NCBI RefSeq assembly: GCF_022811645.1
Contig: NZ_CP094534.1
Location: 3,968,001-4,032,000, forward strand
Direction of reading: 5' to 3'
Length of the DNA stretch: 64,000 bases
Source of the DNA: Hymenobacter monticola
GTDB lineage: Bacteria > Bacteroidota > Bacteroidia > Cytophagales > Hymenobacteraceae
Part shown: positions 16,798 to 25,306 of the stretch, piece by piece
Position numbering within the stretch: the stretch's first letter is position 1
Layout: each line of letters starts with the position of its first letter
Made by a program: the position numbers and the translations under genes
The notes under the pieces: model-generated
Databases searched by the model: none
Told to the model about the DNA's origin: nothing
Seen by the model: the letters and a program-made list of their open reading frames with translations, nothing else

Positions 16798-19719
16798 ATG
16801 AGGCCTTTTTACGCACGCCCCTGGCTGCTCTTGCTCACCTTGCTCGGCTTTATGCGGGCCGCGCAGGCCCAGATTGAGCCCGCCGCGCAGTACACCACCC
16901 TCACGCCGGCCCAGCTCATGGCCTGGACCAGCACCGGCCCCACGGCCCTGCCGGCCAATGTGAGCACCGTGCCCCTGGCCCCGCGCCAAAACTCCCTGGC
17001 GCCCCAGCTCAACCCCAACCAGAGCTTCAGCTCCAAGGTGAACTGGTGCCCCGACGGCATGAACAACTTTGTGGGCTACCTCAACGAGCAGCCCCAGTTC
17101 AACCTCTACAACTTCACCCACTGGCAGTACATCGACGTATTCACGTGGTTTGCCAGCCCGGTGGGCGTTCCGTGCCGCCCCTGGGTGGAGGCGGCCCACC
17201 GCAACGGCGTGAAGATGATTGGGACGGTATTCACCGACCGGGCCGGCTTCCAGACGCTGCTGCAAAAAGACGCCAGCGGCAACTACATCGGCGCCCAGAA
17301 GCTCATCGCCGTGGCCAACTATTACGGCTTCGATGGCTGGTTTTTCAACGCCGAGTCGCCAATGACCGTGGCTGAGGTGGTCGAGCTGCGCAACCTGCTC
17401 AAACAGCTGCAGGTGCTCAAGCCGGCCGGCATGGAAATTCATTGGTACGACGCGCTGACGACCGCCGGCAACGTGAGCTACCAGAACACGCTCAATGCCG
17501 CCAACGCGCCCTTCGTGCAGGACGGCGCCGACCGGGTGAGCGACGCCATCTTCACCAACTATTTCTGGATTAACGGGGGCACGTTCACGACCGCCGTGGC
17601 CCGCGCCAATGCCTTAGGCCGCAGCCAGTTCGACGTGTACACGGGCGCCGACGTCTGGCCCGGCCGCAACCCGCAGCAGCTCTTCCCCTTCTTCACCTAC
17701 CAGGGTGCTCCCAACAGCGGCTGGATGGACAACTACTACAGCGGCGGCAACCTGGCCGCGCCGCTCACCTCGCTGGCCGTGTTTGCGCCCAACATCACCT
17801 ACAACGGCGGCCTGAGCAGCTTCAACAGCAATCCAGCCGACTACGTCCGCTTCTATAACGGCGAAGTGAAGCTGTTTTCGGGCGATGACCTCGACATCAC
17901 CACCCCCGACGCCCCCGGCGCCTGGAAGGGCTTCGGCCACTACCAGCCGGTGCGCTGCGCCATCACGGCGCTGCCCTTCGAAACCAACTTCAGCGTGGGC
18001 CAGGGCAAAGTATTCGCCAACAACGGCGTGGTGGCCGTGAAGGGCTGGACCGACATGGCCAAGCAGGCCGTGCTGCCGTCTTGGCAGTGGGCGCGCTCCG
18101 GCGCCAGCACCGTGGCCGCGCGCTTCGATTTCAGCCGGGCCTGGTACGGCGGCACCAGCGTGCAGCTGAGCGGCAGCCTGGCCGCCGGTGCCAGCACCAC
18201 CGTCAAGCTCTACCAAACCAAGCTGCCCATCACGGCCAGCACCAGCCTCGACCTCGTGTACAAAGGCCGCGCCGCCGGGGCCAGCAGCACGCGCCTGGCC
18301 CTGTATTTCAGCGACAACCTGGCCACGCCCGAATACCTCGACGTGCCCGCCCTGGCCGACACGCTGTGGGCCAGCAGCACGCTGTCGCTGGCCGCCTACG
18401 CCAACCGCGAGCTGGCCATCATCGGCGTGCAGGCCAATTCGGCCGCGGCCGTGGCCGCTTACCGCTTCAACCTGGGCAAGCTCAAGCTCTACAACGGCAC
18501 GGCGCCGGTGGTAGCGCCGGTGGCCAACTTCTCGGCCACTGCTACCACGGTGCTCACGGGCCAGTCGGTCACCTTCGCCAACTCCTCTACCAACGCCACC
18601 AGCTACACCTGGAGCCTGCCCGGCGCTGCCGCCACCAGCAGCACCGCCGTGCATGCCACCGCCACCTACGCCACCGCCGGCACCTACACCGTGACGCTCA
18701 CGGCCAGCAACGGCACCGCCCAGAACGTGCTCACCCGCACGGCTTACATCACCGTGCTCACGGCCCCGCCGGCGGGCGCCAACACGTCGCTCAACTTCGA
18801 CGGCGTGAGCAAGTACGTCGATGCCGGCGTCATCAACCTCAGCGGCGCTGCCCTCAGCCTGGAATGCTGGGTGAAGCCCACCACGTTCAAAGCCACCTCG
18901 CCCTTCATTTCCAGCCTGCTGGGCATGGAAGACGGCGGCGCCAACACGGCCATGCTGCGCATCGGCGACGCCGGCATCGACCCCAGCCAGGTGCAGTTTG
19001 TGGTGCAGATTGGCAGCAGCGCCCGCAAGGTGACTTCCGTGGCACGCCTCACGGCCGGGCAATGGACGCACCTGGCCGGCACCTACGACGGCAGCACCAT
19101 GCGCCTCTACGTAAACGGTGTGCTCGACAACTCGCTGGCCGCCAGCGGCAGCGTGGTGGCCAACGCGGCCTTTACGCTGGCCCGCAACTACGCCGCCCCG
19201 CGCGGCCTCGACGGCCGCCTCGACGAAGCCCGCGCCTGGACTCGTGCCCTCACGGCCGCTGAAATTCAGGCCAATGCCTGCGGGGTAGCGGCGCCCGCCG
19301 CTGGCCTGGCCGGCTACTGGAAGCTGAACAACTCGCCCAGCCTGACCACGACCGACGCTTCCGGCAACAACCACACCGGCAACCTCACCAACATGGGCCC
19401 CAGCGACTGGTCGACCGACGTGCCCAGCCAATGCCCCACCATCACGGCCCTCACGCCCGGCCGGTCCGCCACGGGCCTGCAGGTGCAGGTGCTCGGCAAC
19501 CCCGTGCCCGGCAGCCAGGCCGAAATCGAAATCAGCGGCGCCCAGGGCCAGCCCGTGGTGCTGAGCTTGTGCAACCTGCTCGGCGCCGTGGTGTGGCAGC
19601 AGCAACTGGCCCCGGCCACCAGCCGCACCAGCATCGCGGTGCCGCGCGCGGCGGGCGTCTACGTGTTGCGCGCCCGCACCGCCACCCAGGAAGCTTCGGT
19701 GAAACTGATGCGCCAATAA
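16798..19719 (+). CDS. Secreted GH85 endo-beta-N-acetylglucosaminidase with PKD, LamG and T9SS domains
   Basis: A 973-residue protein with a signal peptide (ends AAQAQ). Residues 80-410 form a GH85 TIM barrel: FTHWQYIDVFTWF, NGVKMIGTVF and YYGFDGWFFNAES, where N184 and E186 match the catalytic Asn-x-Glu pair of this family, plus EIHWYDAL. GH85 enzymes cut the chitobiose core of N-glycans through an oxazoline intermediate. A galactose-binding-like beta domain follows (420-570), then a PKD domain (about 575-655), a LamG/concanavalin-like domain (660-830) and a C-terminal T9SS sorting domain ending in a Gly-Val-Tyr-Val-Leu-Arg-type strand. It should be exported by T9SS to the cell surface or medium to attack glycoproteins. 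The next gene duplicates its last two domains. Confidence 0.92.
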   Translation: MRPFYARPWLLLLTLLGFMRAAQAQIEPAAQYTTLTPAQLMAWTSTGPTALPANVSTVPLAPRQNSLAPQLNPNQSFSSKVNWCPDGMNNFVGYLNEQPQFNLYNFTHWQYIDVFTWFASPVGVPCRPWVEAAHRNGVKMIGTVFTDRAGFQTLLQKDASGNYIGAQKLIAVANYYGFDGWFFNAESPMTVAEVVELRNLLKQLQVLKPAGMEIHWYDALTTAGNVSYQNTLNAANAPFVQDGADRVSDAIFTNYFWINGGTFTTAVARANALGRSQFDVYTGADVWPGRNPQQLFPFFTYQGAPNSGWMDNYYSGGNLAAPLTSLAVFAPNITYNGGLSSFNSNPADYVRFYNGEVKLFSGDDLDITTPDAPGAWKGFGHYQPVRCAITALPFETNFSVGQGKVFANNGVVAVKGWTDMAKQAVLPSWQWARSGASTVAARFDFSRAWYGGTSVQLSGSLAAGASTTVKLYQTKLPITASTSLDLVYKGRAAGASSTRLALYFSDNLATPEYLDVPALADTLWASSTLSLAAYANRELAIIGVQANSAAAVAAYRFNLGKLKLYNGTAPVVAPVANFSATATTVLTGQSVTFANSSTNATSYTWSLPGAAATSSTAVHATATYATAGTYTVTLTASNGTAQNVLTRTAYITVLTAPPAGANTSLNFDGVSKYVDAGVINLSGAALSLECWVKPTTFKATSPFISSLLGMEDGGANTAMLRIGDAGIDPSQVQFVVQIGSSARKVTSVARLTAGQWTHLAGTYDGSTMRLYVNGVLDNSLAASGSVVANAAFTLARNYAAPRGLDGRLDEARAWTRALTAAEIQANACGVAAPAAGLAGYWKLNNSPSLTTTDASGNNHTGNLTNMGPSDWSTDVPSQCPTITALTPGRSATGLQVQVLGNPVPGSQAEIEISGAQGQPVVLSLCNLLGAVVWQQQLAPATSRTSIAVPRAAGVYVLRARTATQEASVKLMRQ

Positions 19720-19728
19720 AGTCCGTGT

Positions 19729-19774
19729 CCTGGCAAAAGGGGCCAGCCACAATAGGCCGGTTCCTTTTGCCAGG
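19729..19774 (+). terminator. Hairpin downstream of the GH85 gene
   Basis: CCTGGCAAAAGG at 19729-19740 pairs with CCTTTTGCCAGG at 19763-19774, with an inner GGCC/GGCC pairing. There is no long T tract, so this is a likely but weak terminator or a 3'-end stabiliser. Confidence 0.45.
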
Positions 19775-19802
19775 CGGCATCGGGAAGCATTGAAACCGAA
19801 AA

Positions 19803-19879
19803 TTGTCATTCATGCGCCGGAAGAATCTGAATGGTCCTTCTATCGGGTTTATCCGATTCCTCCGGCGTTTAAATGACAG
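19803..19879. repeat. Imperfect inverted repeat (TGTCATT...AATGACA type)
   Basis: Left arm 19803-19831 (TTGTCATTcatGCGCCGGA) and right arm 19849-19879 (TCCGGCGtttAAATGACAG) with a short loop. There is no ORF. Together with the hairpin before it, it fills the gap between the GH85 gene and its LamG duplicate. Confidence 0.6.
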
Positions 19880-19963
19880 ATTCCTGCCTGCGGCTAGCAT
19901 TCTCCCGCTATCCACCTGTTGAACCCCTCACCACTTTTCGTTCACACCATCCATTTCAATAGT

Positions 19964-20992
19964 ATGAAGCAATTGTACTCTTTTTCTCGTTCGGCCCGCC
20001 GCTCGGCGTTGGGCCTGGTGCTGGCGCTGGGCGGTTCCCTCAGCGCGCACGCTCAAGCCAACAACGCCTTGCTGTTCAATGGCACCACCAAGTACGTGCA
20101 GGCCAACAGCATCACCATGAACGCCAGCGCACTAAGCCTGGAAGGCTGGGTGAAGGTCACGGCGTTCAAGACCGCCTTTCCCTACATTTCCAGCGTGATG
20201 GGCATTGAGGACGGCAACGCGGCCGCCATGCTGCGCTTCGGCGACGCCACCGTGCCGGCTAACAAGCTACAGTTCATCCTCACCGTGGGCACCACGCAAT
20301 ACAAGGTGACCTCCTCGGCTACGTTCACCACCAACACCTGGTACCACGTGGCGGGCACCTTCGACGGCACGGCCATGCGGATGTACATCAACGGCGTGCT
20401 GGATAATACCACCAACGTGACGGGCGCGGCCGCCGCTACCGGCGTGTTCTACCTGGGCCGCAACTACGAAGCCCTCCGCACCTTAAACGGCTCCCTGGAT
20501 GAGCTACGCGTGTGGAATCGGGCCCTCACGGCCGCCGAAATTGTGGCCAATAGCTGCCTGGTGAGTCCCACGGCCACGGGCCTGGAGGCCTACTGGCGCC
20601 TCGACGAAGGCACTGGCCTCACCGCTGCCGACGCTTCCGGCCACGGCCACACCGGCACCCTCACCGGCATGACGGCCACCGACTGGACGACCAGCACGCC
20701 CGCCCTGTGCGCCCGTCCCACCGCTACCACGCCCGGCGCGGGCCTGCCCACGGGCCTGCAGGTGCAAGTGCTCGGCAACCCCGTATCGGGCCGCCAGGCC
20801 GAAATAGAAATCAGCGGCGCCCAAGGGCAACCCGTGACGCTCACGCTCAACAACCTGCTGGGGGCCGTGGTGTGGCAGCAGCGCGTGAGCGCCACCCGCA
20901 CCAGCGTCGACGTTCCGGCGGCAGCAGGTCTTTACGTGCTGCGGGCCAGCACGCCCGGCCAAACCACCTCGGTGAAACTGGTGAAACCTTAG
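19964..20992 (+). CDS. LamG-domain protein with T9SS sorting domain
   Basis: A 342-residue protein from ATG 19964 with signal peptide (ends SLSAHAQ). Residues about 25-225 form a LamG/concanavalin-like beta-sandwich (NALLFNGTTKYVQ, SLEGWVKV, NTWYHVAGTFDGTAMRMYINGVLDN, GSLDELRVWNRALTAAEI). The last 75 residues are a T9SS type A sorting domain. Both domains are close copies of the tail of the preceding GH85 protein, with runs such as QAEIEISGAQGQPV shared. It has no catalytic domain. It is probably a secreted carbohydrate-binding helper or simply a duplicate; followed by a strong terminator. Confidence 0.88.
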   Translation: MKQLYSFSRSARRSALGLVLALGGSLSAHAQANNALLFNGTTKYVQANSITMNASALSLEGWVKVTAFKTAFPYISSVMGIEDGNAAAMLRFGDATVPANKLQFILTVGTTQYKVTSSATFTTNTWYHVAGTFDGTAMRMYINGVLDNTTNVTGAAAATGVFYLGRNYEALRTLNGSLDELRVWNRALTAAEIVANSCLVSPTATGLEAYWRLDEGTGLTAADASGHGHTGTLTGMTATDWTTSTPALCARPTATTPGAGLPTGLQVQVLGNPVSGRQAEIEISGAQGQPVTLTLNNLLGAVVWQQRVSATRTSVDVPAAAGLYVLRASTPGQTTSVKLVKP

Positions 20993-21010
20993 CACCTTTC
21001 CGAAAAGAAG

Positions 21011-21043
21011 AAAGCCCGTCCTGCTCAGCAGGGCGGGCTTTTC
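21011..21043 (+). terminator. Rho-independent terminator
   Basis: Fifteen-base arms AAAGCCCGTCCTGCT / AGCAGGGCGGGCTTT with one G-U pair, then TTCTT; 18 bases after the LamG gene stop. Confidence 0.88.
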
Positions 21044-21097
21044 TTATGGCGAAAAGAGTGCTTGGATGGGCTTTCAGCCTGTAAATAAAGTGGGCTA

Positions 21098-21871
21098 TCA
21101 GGCCGTTTTCACGAAGCGAATCAGCTCCCGAACCTGGTTCAGAAAACGGGCGTCTTCCGAGAGCTTAGCAATTTCCTGGGTGGTTTGGCGGGCCAGGGCT
21201 TCGTGGTCGCGGGCGTTTTGGCGGGTCAGCTCCTCCAGCAGCGAATCGAGGCGGTCGAGGTGGCGTTTATCGGCGGCTTGCTGCTGGGCCAAGCCATAAG
21301 CCCAGGTGTCGTTTTCGGTGGCGTCGAGCGAGGTGAGGACGGACTGGAGCTGCGATTCCAGCTCGTGCACGCGGGTGCGGAGCTCCAGCACGTCTTCGCG
21401 CGGGTAATGCACCTGGTGCTGCATCAGGCGCAGGCGGTCGGCCAGGTGCTCGTAGGCCCGGGCGGCGGGGCGGGCAAAGGTGAGCACCAGCGCCGCCACG
21501 GCCGCCGGGTAGCCCAGGGCCGTGACGTGGAAATAGGCCAGCACCGCCAGTACCACCGCCGTGAGCACGTGCAACGCCACCGCTAGCGTGCGAAACCGCG
21601 CGGCAATGCGGCGGGCATAGGACACGTGCTCCTCGTTCACGGCAACGCCCCTTTCGCGGGATGCTTCAGCCTCCTGAACCACGCCGAGGGCCGCAAAGTG
21701 TGCGTTCCAGGGCAGCGTTGTTACGGTGGCCAGCCACCACACAATGCCGATCCCAATCAGCCAGTCGACCAGACTGCCAACCGCCACCTGCAGCCAGTGC
21801 AAGCCAAAAAATACCACCAGCGCCCCGATGGCGAGGAAAAACAGCATGGACGCAAACGCTCGGAACGACAT
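21098..21871 (-). CDS. Membrane protein with C-terminal coiled coil
   Basis: A 257-residue protein from ATG 21871. Two hydrophobic segments at the N-terminus (about 5-25 and 30-50) and two more near 100-140 suggest four membrane spans. From about residue 150 on, the protein is a long charged helix with heptad pattern (DVLELRTRVHELESQLQSVLTSL, then DKRHLDRLDSLLEELTRQNARDHEALARQTTQ), a probable cytoplasmic coiled coil. No known domain recognised. It starts 30 bases after the nicotinamidase stop on the same strand, so the two may be co-transcribed. Confidence 0.75.
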   Translation of the reverse strand: MSFRAFASMLFFLAIGALVVFFGLHWLQVAVGSLVDWLIGIGIVWWLATVTTLPWNAHFAALGVVQEAEASRERGVAVNEEHVSYARRIAARFRTLAVALHVLTAVVLAVLAYFHVTALGYPAAVAALVLTFARPAARAYEHLADRLRLMQHQVHYPREDVLELRTRVHELESQLQSVLTSLDATENDTWAYGLAQQQAADKRHLDRLDSLLEELTRQNARDHEALARQTTQEIAKLSEDARFLNQVRELIRFVKTA

Positions 21872-21901
21872 GGCAGGGCAGTAGAAATTCAAAGGCCTAA
21901 G

Positions 21902-22522
21902 CTAAGCGGAAGCGGCAAACAGCTCAGCGCCGGTTTGCAGCTGCCCGCCCCGCGCCTGCAAGTCTTCCTGCGCGGCGGCCCAGCCCTCGGCCGAGATGGC
22001 ACGGGTGGCATCGGTGATGACGGTGGTGGCAAAACCGGCGCCCAGCGCGTCCAGCGCCGAGTAGTACACGCAGTAGTCGGCGGCCAGGCCGGCCACAAAA
22101 ACCTCGCGCACGCCCCGGCCGCGCAGGTAGTCGGCCAAGCCGGTGCTTTTGCGGTGACCGTTGTCGAAGAAGGCGCTGTAGCTGTCGATGTCCACCGACG
22201 TGCCTTTGCGGAAAATGGCCTCGATGCGCTCGGTGCGCAGGGCAGGGGCCAGCTCGGCGCCGGCGCCGGCCTGGGTGCAGTGGTCGGGCCAGAGCACCTG
22301 GGGCAGGCCGTGCAAATCAATCTGGTCGAACGGCTGGCGGCCGGCGTGGCTGCTGGCAAAGCTCTCGTGGCCCGTGGGGTGCCAGTCTTGCGTGGCCACC
22401 ACCAGCTCGAACCGCTCCTGCAAGTCATTGACCAAGGGGATGATGGCATCGCCCTCGGGCACGGCCAGCCGGCCGCCGGGCAAAAAGTCGTTTTGAATGT
22501 CGATAAGCAACAGCGCTTTCAT
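21902..22522 (-). CDS. pncA: Nicotinamidase/pyrazinamidase
   Basis: A 206-residue cytoplasmic isochorismatase-fold hydrolase from ATG 22522. It converts nicotinamide to nicotinate in the NAD salvage pathway. The catalytic triad is visible as D8 (LLIDIQNDF), K106 (FRKGT) and C151 (AADYCV). The metal ligands fit D46, H48 and H81 (TQDWHP, WPDHC), as in E. coli PncA. Length is normal. A 12-residue upstream extension in the frame lacks conservation. It is upstream of the coiled-coil membrane protein and divergent from an SDR gene. Confidence 0.95.
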   Translation of the reverse strand: MKALLLIDIQNDFLPGGRLAVPEGDAIIPLVNDLQERFELVVATQDWHPTGHESFASSHAGRQPFDQIDLHGLPQVLWPDHCTQAGAGAELAPALRTERIEAIFRKGTSVDIDSYSAFFDNGHRKSTGLADYLRGRGVREVFVAGLAADYCVYYSALDALGAGFATTVITDATRAISAEGWAAAQEDLQARGGQLQTGAELFAASA

Positions 22523-22615
22523 AGGGTCGAAAATCAGATGAGCTGATAAATAAACCAAGCATTTCGCCGGGTGTTACGTCAGTACGTGCATAAACTTATT
22601 TTTCCTCGCTCCCAC

Positions 22616-23485
22616 ATGCCCGACCTTCAGCAGCACATCATTCTCGTTACCGGCGCCACGTCCGGCATAGGCCAGGTCACGGCCACCGAGCTGGCCCGGA
22701 TGGGGGCCCACGTCGTCATTCTGGCCCGCAACGAAGCCAAGGCCCGCGCCACGCAGCAGCAAATCCGGGCCGCCGCGGGCCACGACCGGGTGGACGTGCT
22801 GCTGGCCGACCTCGCCGACCAGGGCCAGGTGCGCCGGGCCGCCGCCGAATTCAACGCCCGCTACCCCCGCCTCGACGTGCTGGTGAACAACGCCGGCCTC
22901 ATCTTTGGGGCCCAGCGCCAGCTCTCGCCCGACGGCCACGAGCTGGGCCTGGCCACCAACCACCTCGGTCCCTTCCTGCTCACGGCCTTACTCTTCGACA
23001 AGCTGCGCGCCAGCCCGGCCGCCCGCGTGGTCAACCTGGCCTCGATGGCCTACCGCGTGGCCAAGCCCGATTTGACGGATATAGAATCGGAAAAAAGCTA
23101 CGGCGCCATGCGCGTGTACGGCAACACCAAGCTCTACAACATCATGTTCACGCAGGAGCTGGCCCGCCGCCTGCGCGCCCACGGCATCGCCCACATCACG
23201 ACCAACGCCGTGCACCCCGGCGTGGTGGCCACCAGCTTTGGCGATAGCGCCGGCGGCTGGCTGGGCAAGCTCACGGCCCTGGCCCGTCCGTTCATGATAT
23301 CGGTCGAAAAAGGTGCCGAAACCAGCATTTTCCTGGCCTCGGCGCCCGAGGTAGCCGCGGTGAGCGGCGGCTTCTTCGACAAGAAAAAGGCCGTGCCGGT
23401 GAAATCCGGATTCAATACGCCGGAACACGCCCGCCAGCTCTGGCAGCTCAGCGAGCAGCTCACGGGCGTGTCGTTTTTAAGCTAA
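22616..23485 (+). CDS. Short-chain dehydrogenase/reductase (retinol dehydrogenase-like)
   Basis: A 289-residue SDR enzyme from ATG 22616. It has the NAD(P) site TGATSGIG at about 12-19, an NRxxA-type ARNEAKA that favours NADP(H), the NNAG motif, and YGNTK with the catalytic Tyr and Lys. Ser of the triad lies in NLASMAYR. The layout and the C-terminal part with EKGAETSIFLASAPEVAAVSGGFF resemble the retinol dehydrogenase/WW-domain oxidoreductase group of SDRs. Substrate unknown. A hairpin follows the stop. Confidence 0.9.
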   Translation: MPDLQQHIILVTGATSGIGQVTATELARMGAHVVILARNEAKARATQQQIRAAAGHDRVDVLLADLADQGQVRRAAAEFNARYPRLDVLVNNAGLIFGAQRQLSPDGHELGLATNHLGPFLLTALLFDKLRASPAARVVNLASMAYRVAKPDLTDIESEKSYGAMRVYGNTKLYNIMFTQELARRLRAHGIAHITTNAVHPGVVATSFGDSAGGWLGKLTALARPFMISVEKGAETSIFLASAPEVAAVSGGFFDKKKAVPVKSGFNTPEHARQLWQLSEQLTGVSFLS

Positions 23486-23497
23486 GCATGGAAATGC

Positions 23498-23537
23498 AAA
23501 CGGCGACGAGGCGCACACACGCATCTCGTCGCCGTTT
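23498..23537. terminator. Hairpin between convergent genes
   Basis: AAACGGCGACGAG pairs with CTCGTCGCCGTTT across a 14-base loop, between the SDR gene and the convergent secreted protein. Confidence 0.7.
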
Positions 23538-23571
23538 AAACACGGCAAAAAACAACCAAGGCGCTTCTACG

Positions 23572-24357
23572 CTACTTGGCTGCCACCGGGGGGTCGGTGG
23601 CGTCGAGCACGCTTGCCCAGCCGGTTTCGGAGTTTGGCCTTTGGGCCGAAATAGCCGTTTTGAGGGCGGCCGCCAGGGGCGGAGCCGCAGCCTGCAGCGA
23701 TTTGGAAGTGAGCTTAACGGGCGTGAGCGGCCCGTCGGCGGCCTTGAGGAAATATTCCGGCGCATCCTCGATTTCGTCTACCGGGGCCCCGTCGCTGTAC
23801 ATGCCCTGAAAGCTGGGCCGCTTGATGGTTTTGACGTAGTGCTTCAGCAGGGTGTAGCGGCCGGCGTGCAGCACTTCCACGTAATCGAGGTGCTGGCTGC
23901 CCGTCGTTGCTTCCGCGAAGCGCCGAAACAACCGCTTCCGCGCCGGCCCGGCATTAGAGGCCGGCTCGTTGAGCACAAACGACGCCACCTGGTGGTCGTC
24001 GAGCTCGATGGAATCGTTGGCCGGCGCCGGCCGGTACATAACGAGGCGGTGCGCCAGCACATCGTATTTCATCATGATGGGCTTCAGCGGCAGCTTGTTG
24101 GCCAGCGTGACATCCGCCGTCAGCCAGCGGCCATCGGCGTAGGGCGAGCCCAGCGTGCCGGGCTTGGTGCTGCGGGTGAGCAGGCCCGGGGCGCCGTTGG
24201 TGATGTCGTTCAGGCTGCCGTACTCGTTGGTGCCGACCTTGCTGTAGTCGCGCTGCATCACCGGGTTGTTCTGAATCCCGGGCGGGTCCTGCGATTGGGC
24301 CTGCGCGCGCAGGCTCGCGGCAGCCAGCCCGCAGATAAGGAGTAGTTTGATTTTCAT
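23572..24357 (-). CDS. Hypothetical secreted protein
   Basis: A 261-residue protein with a signal peptide (MKIKLLLICGLAAASLRAQAQ). No known domain recognised. The middle part has alternating strands (KPIMMKYDVLAHRLVMYRP, SIELDDHQVASFVL, YVEVLHAGRYTLLKHYVKTIKRPS) which suggests a beta-rich domain. The C-terminus ends with an Ala/Pro tail. A decayed copy of this tail lies upstream at 24428-24550, so the gene was once duplicated in tandem. Confidence 0.75.
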   Translation of the reverse strand: MKIKLLLICGLAAASLRAQAQSQDPPGIQNNPVMQRDYSKVGTNEYGSLNDITNGAPGLLTRSTKPGTLGSPYADGRWLTADVTLANKLPLKPIMMKYDVLAHRLVMYRPAPANDSIELDDHQVASFVLNEPASNAGPARKRLFRRFAEATTGSQHLDYVEVLHAGRYTLLKHYVKTIKRPSFQGMYSDGAPVDEIEDAPEYFLKAADGPLTPVKLTSKSLQAAAPPLAAALKTAISAQRPNSETGWASVLDATDPPVAAK

Positions 24358-24427
24358 GGAGTGGGACTGAAAACAGATGTGGTTGCGGTTTATTCGCCTG
24401 CTGAGCTGCGTACGAGCGGCAGCGCCC

Positions 24428-24550
24428 TTATTGCTTGGGCGCGGCCGGGTCGGCTGCGCCGAGCACGGCGGCCCTGTCGGCGTCGGTTTAGGGCTTTTGC
24501 GCGTCAGCAGCGGTTTTGAGGGCGGCGCCCGGCAAGGGCTTGAAATCGCA
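24428..24550 (-). pseudogene. Remnant of a tandem copy of the secreted protein at 23572
   Basis: On the minus strand the frame ending at TAA 24428-24430 reads KPLPGAALKTAADAQKP, stop, TDADRAAVLGAADPAAPKQ. This aligns with the last 37 or so residues of the neighbouring gene (APPLAAALKTAISAQRP...WASVLDATDPPVAAK). An in-frame TAA at 24488-24490 and the lack of any upstream coding match show it is dead. It explains most of the gap between that gene and the GNAT gene; the rest (24551-24635) shows nothing else. Confidence 0.65.
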
Positions 24551-24635
24551 GGTCCAATTTATTGGTTTTTTATAAATATGGCCGGGTCCCTGATTTCACC
24601 CACCTCCGAAGGCGCCCGAAGCGCCGTGCCACGCA

Positions 24636-25190
24636 CTAGCTCTTGGCAGCACCATCGGCTTGCAGGGCCCGCCACTCGTCTTCCAGAATACCCATTTCCA
24701 CCAGGCTCCAGTAGTCATCGCCGTGGCGCACCACGTCGCGCAGCACGCCCTCCTGCCGGAAGCCGCACTTGGTGTAGCACTTGATGGCGGCGTGGTTAAA
24801 ATCGTACACGCCCAGGCTGATGCGGTGCAGCTGCAAGTCCTCGAACCCGATACGCAGCAGGGCCCGCACCATGCCTTGGCAGATGCCGCGGCGGCGCTCG
24901 GTGCTCTTGCCCACCAGCACGCGGGTGATGCGCCCGGCCCGGTCGCGCTGGCTGATGCCGCCCAGCGAAATGTGGCCCACGGTGAGGCCGGTTTTGGTTT
25001 CCACCGCTTTGTAAATGAACACGTCCGGGTCGTTCACGTCGTTGGCGCCCTCGATGTACCAGCTCAGGCCGGCCTCCGTAAGCGGGAAGGAAAACAGGGA
25101 GCCGCTCCATTCCTTCATCAGGCGCTCGTCGTCGACCCATTCCATGAGCTGGGTGAAATCGTCGGAAGTGAAGGGCTGCAATTCAATCAT
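24636..25190 (-). CDS. GNAT-family N-acetyltransferase
   Basis: A 184-residue acetyltransferase of the RimJ/RimL-like kind from ATG 25190 (MIELQPFTSDDF). The acetyl-CoA site is the segment RITRVLVGKSTERRRGICQGMVRALLRIGF (R/Q-x-x-G-x-G/A replaced by RRRGIC). The following strand-helix HRISLGVYDFNHAAIKCYTKCGFRQEGVLRD is the typical end of the fold. The substrate may be a ribosomal protein N-terminus or a small amine; this cannot be told. Single gene, divergent from the SDR at 25307. Confidence 0.88.
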   Translation of the reverse strand: MIELQPFTSDDFTQLMEWVDDERLMKEWSGSLFSFPLTEAGLSWYIEGANDVNDPDVFIYKAVETKTGLTVGHISLGGISQRDRAGRITRVLVGKSTERRRGICQGMVRALLRIGFEDLQLHRISLGVYDFNHAAIKCYTKCGFRQEGVLRDVVRHGDDYWSLVEMGILEDEWRALQADGAAKS

Positions 25191-25306
25191 GGCCAAATAA
25201 GTAAGCAGAAGAATAAGGCTGCAAGGTAGGCGCCGCGGCGGGCCCGGCCGCCAACAAACGGGCCCAGGGGCTCGTTAGCGGCCTGTTTTTCCTCAACATC
25301 CTTTCC

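Noticed and set aside
17614..19809. 731-codon minus-strand frame opposite the GH85 gene
   Set aside because: Gly/Ala/His-rich antisense frame with no domain; the plus-strand GH85-PKD-LamG protein is unmistakable.
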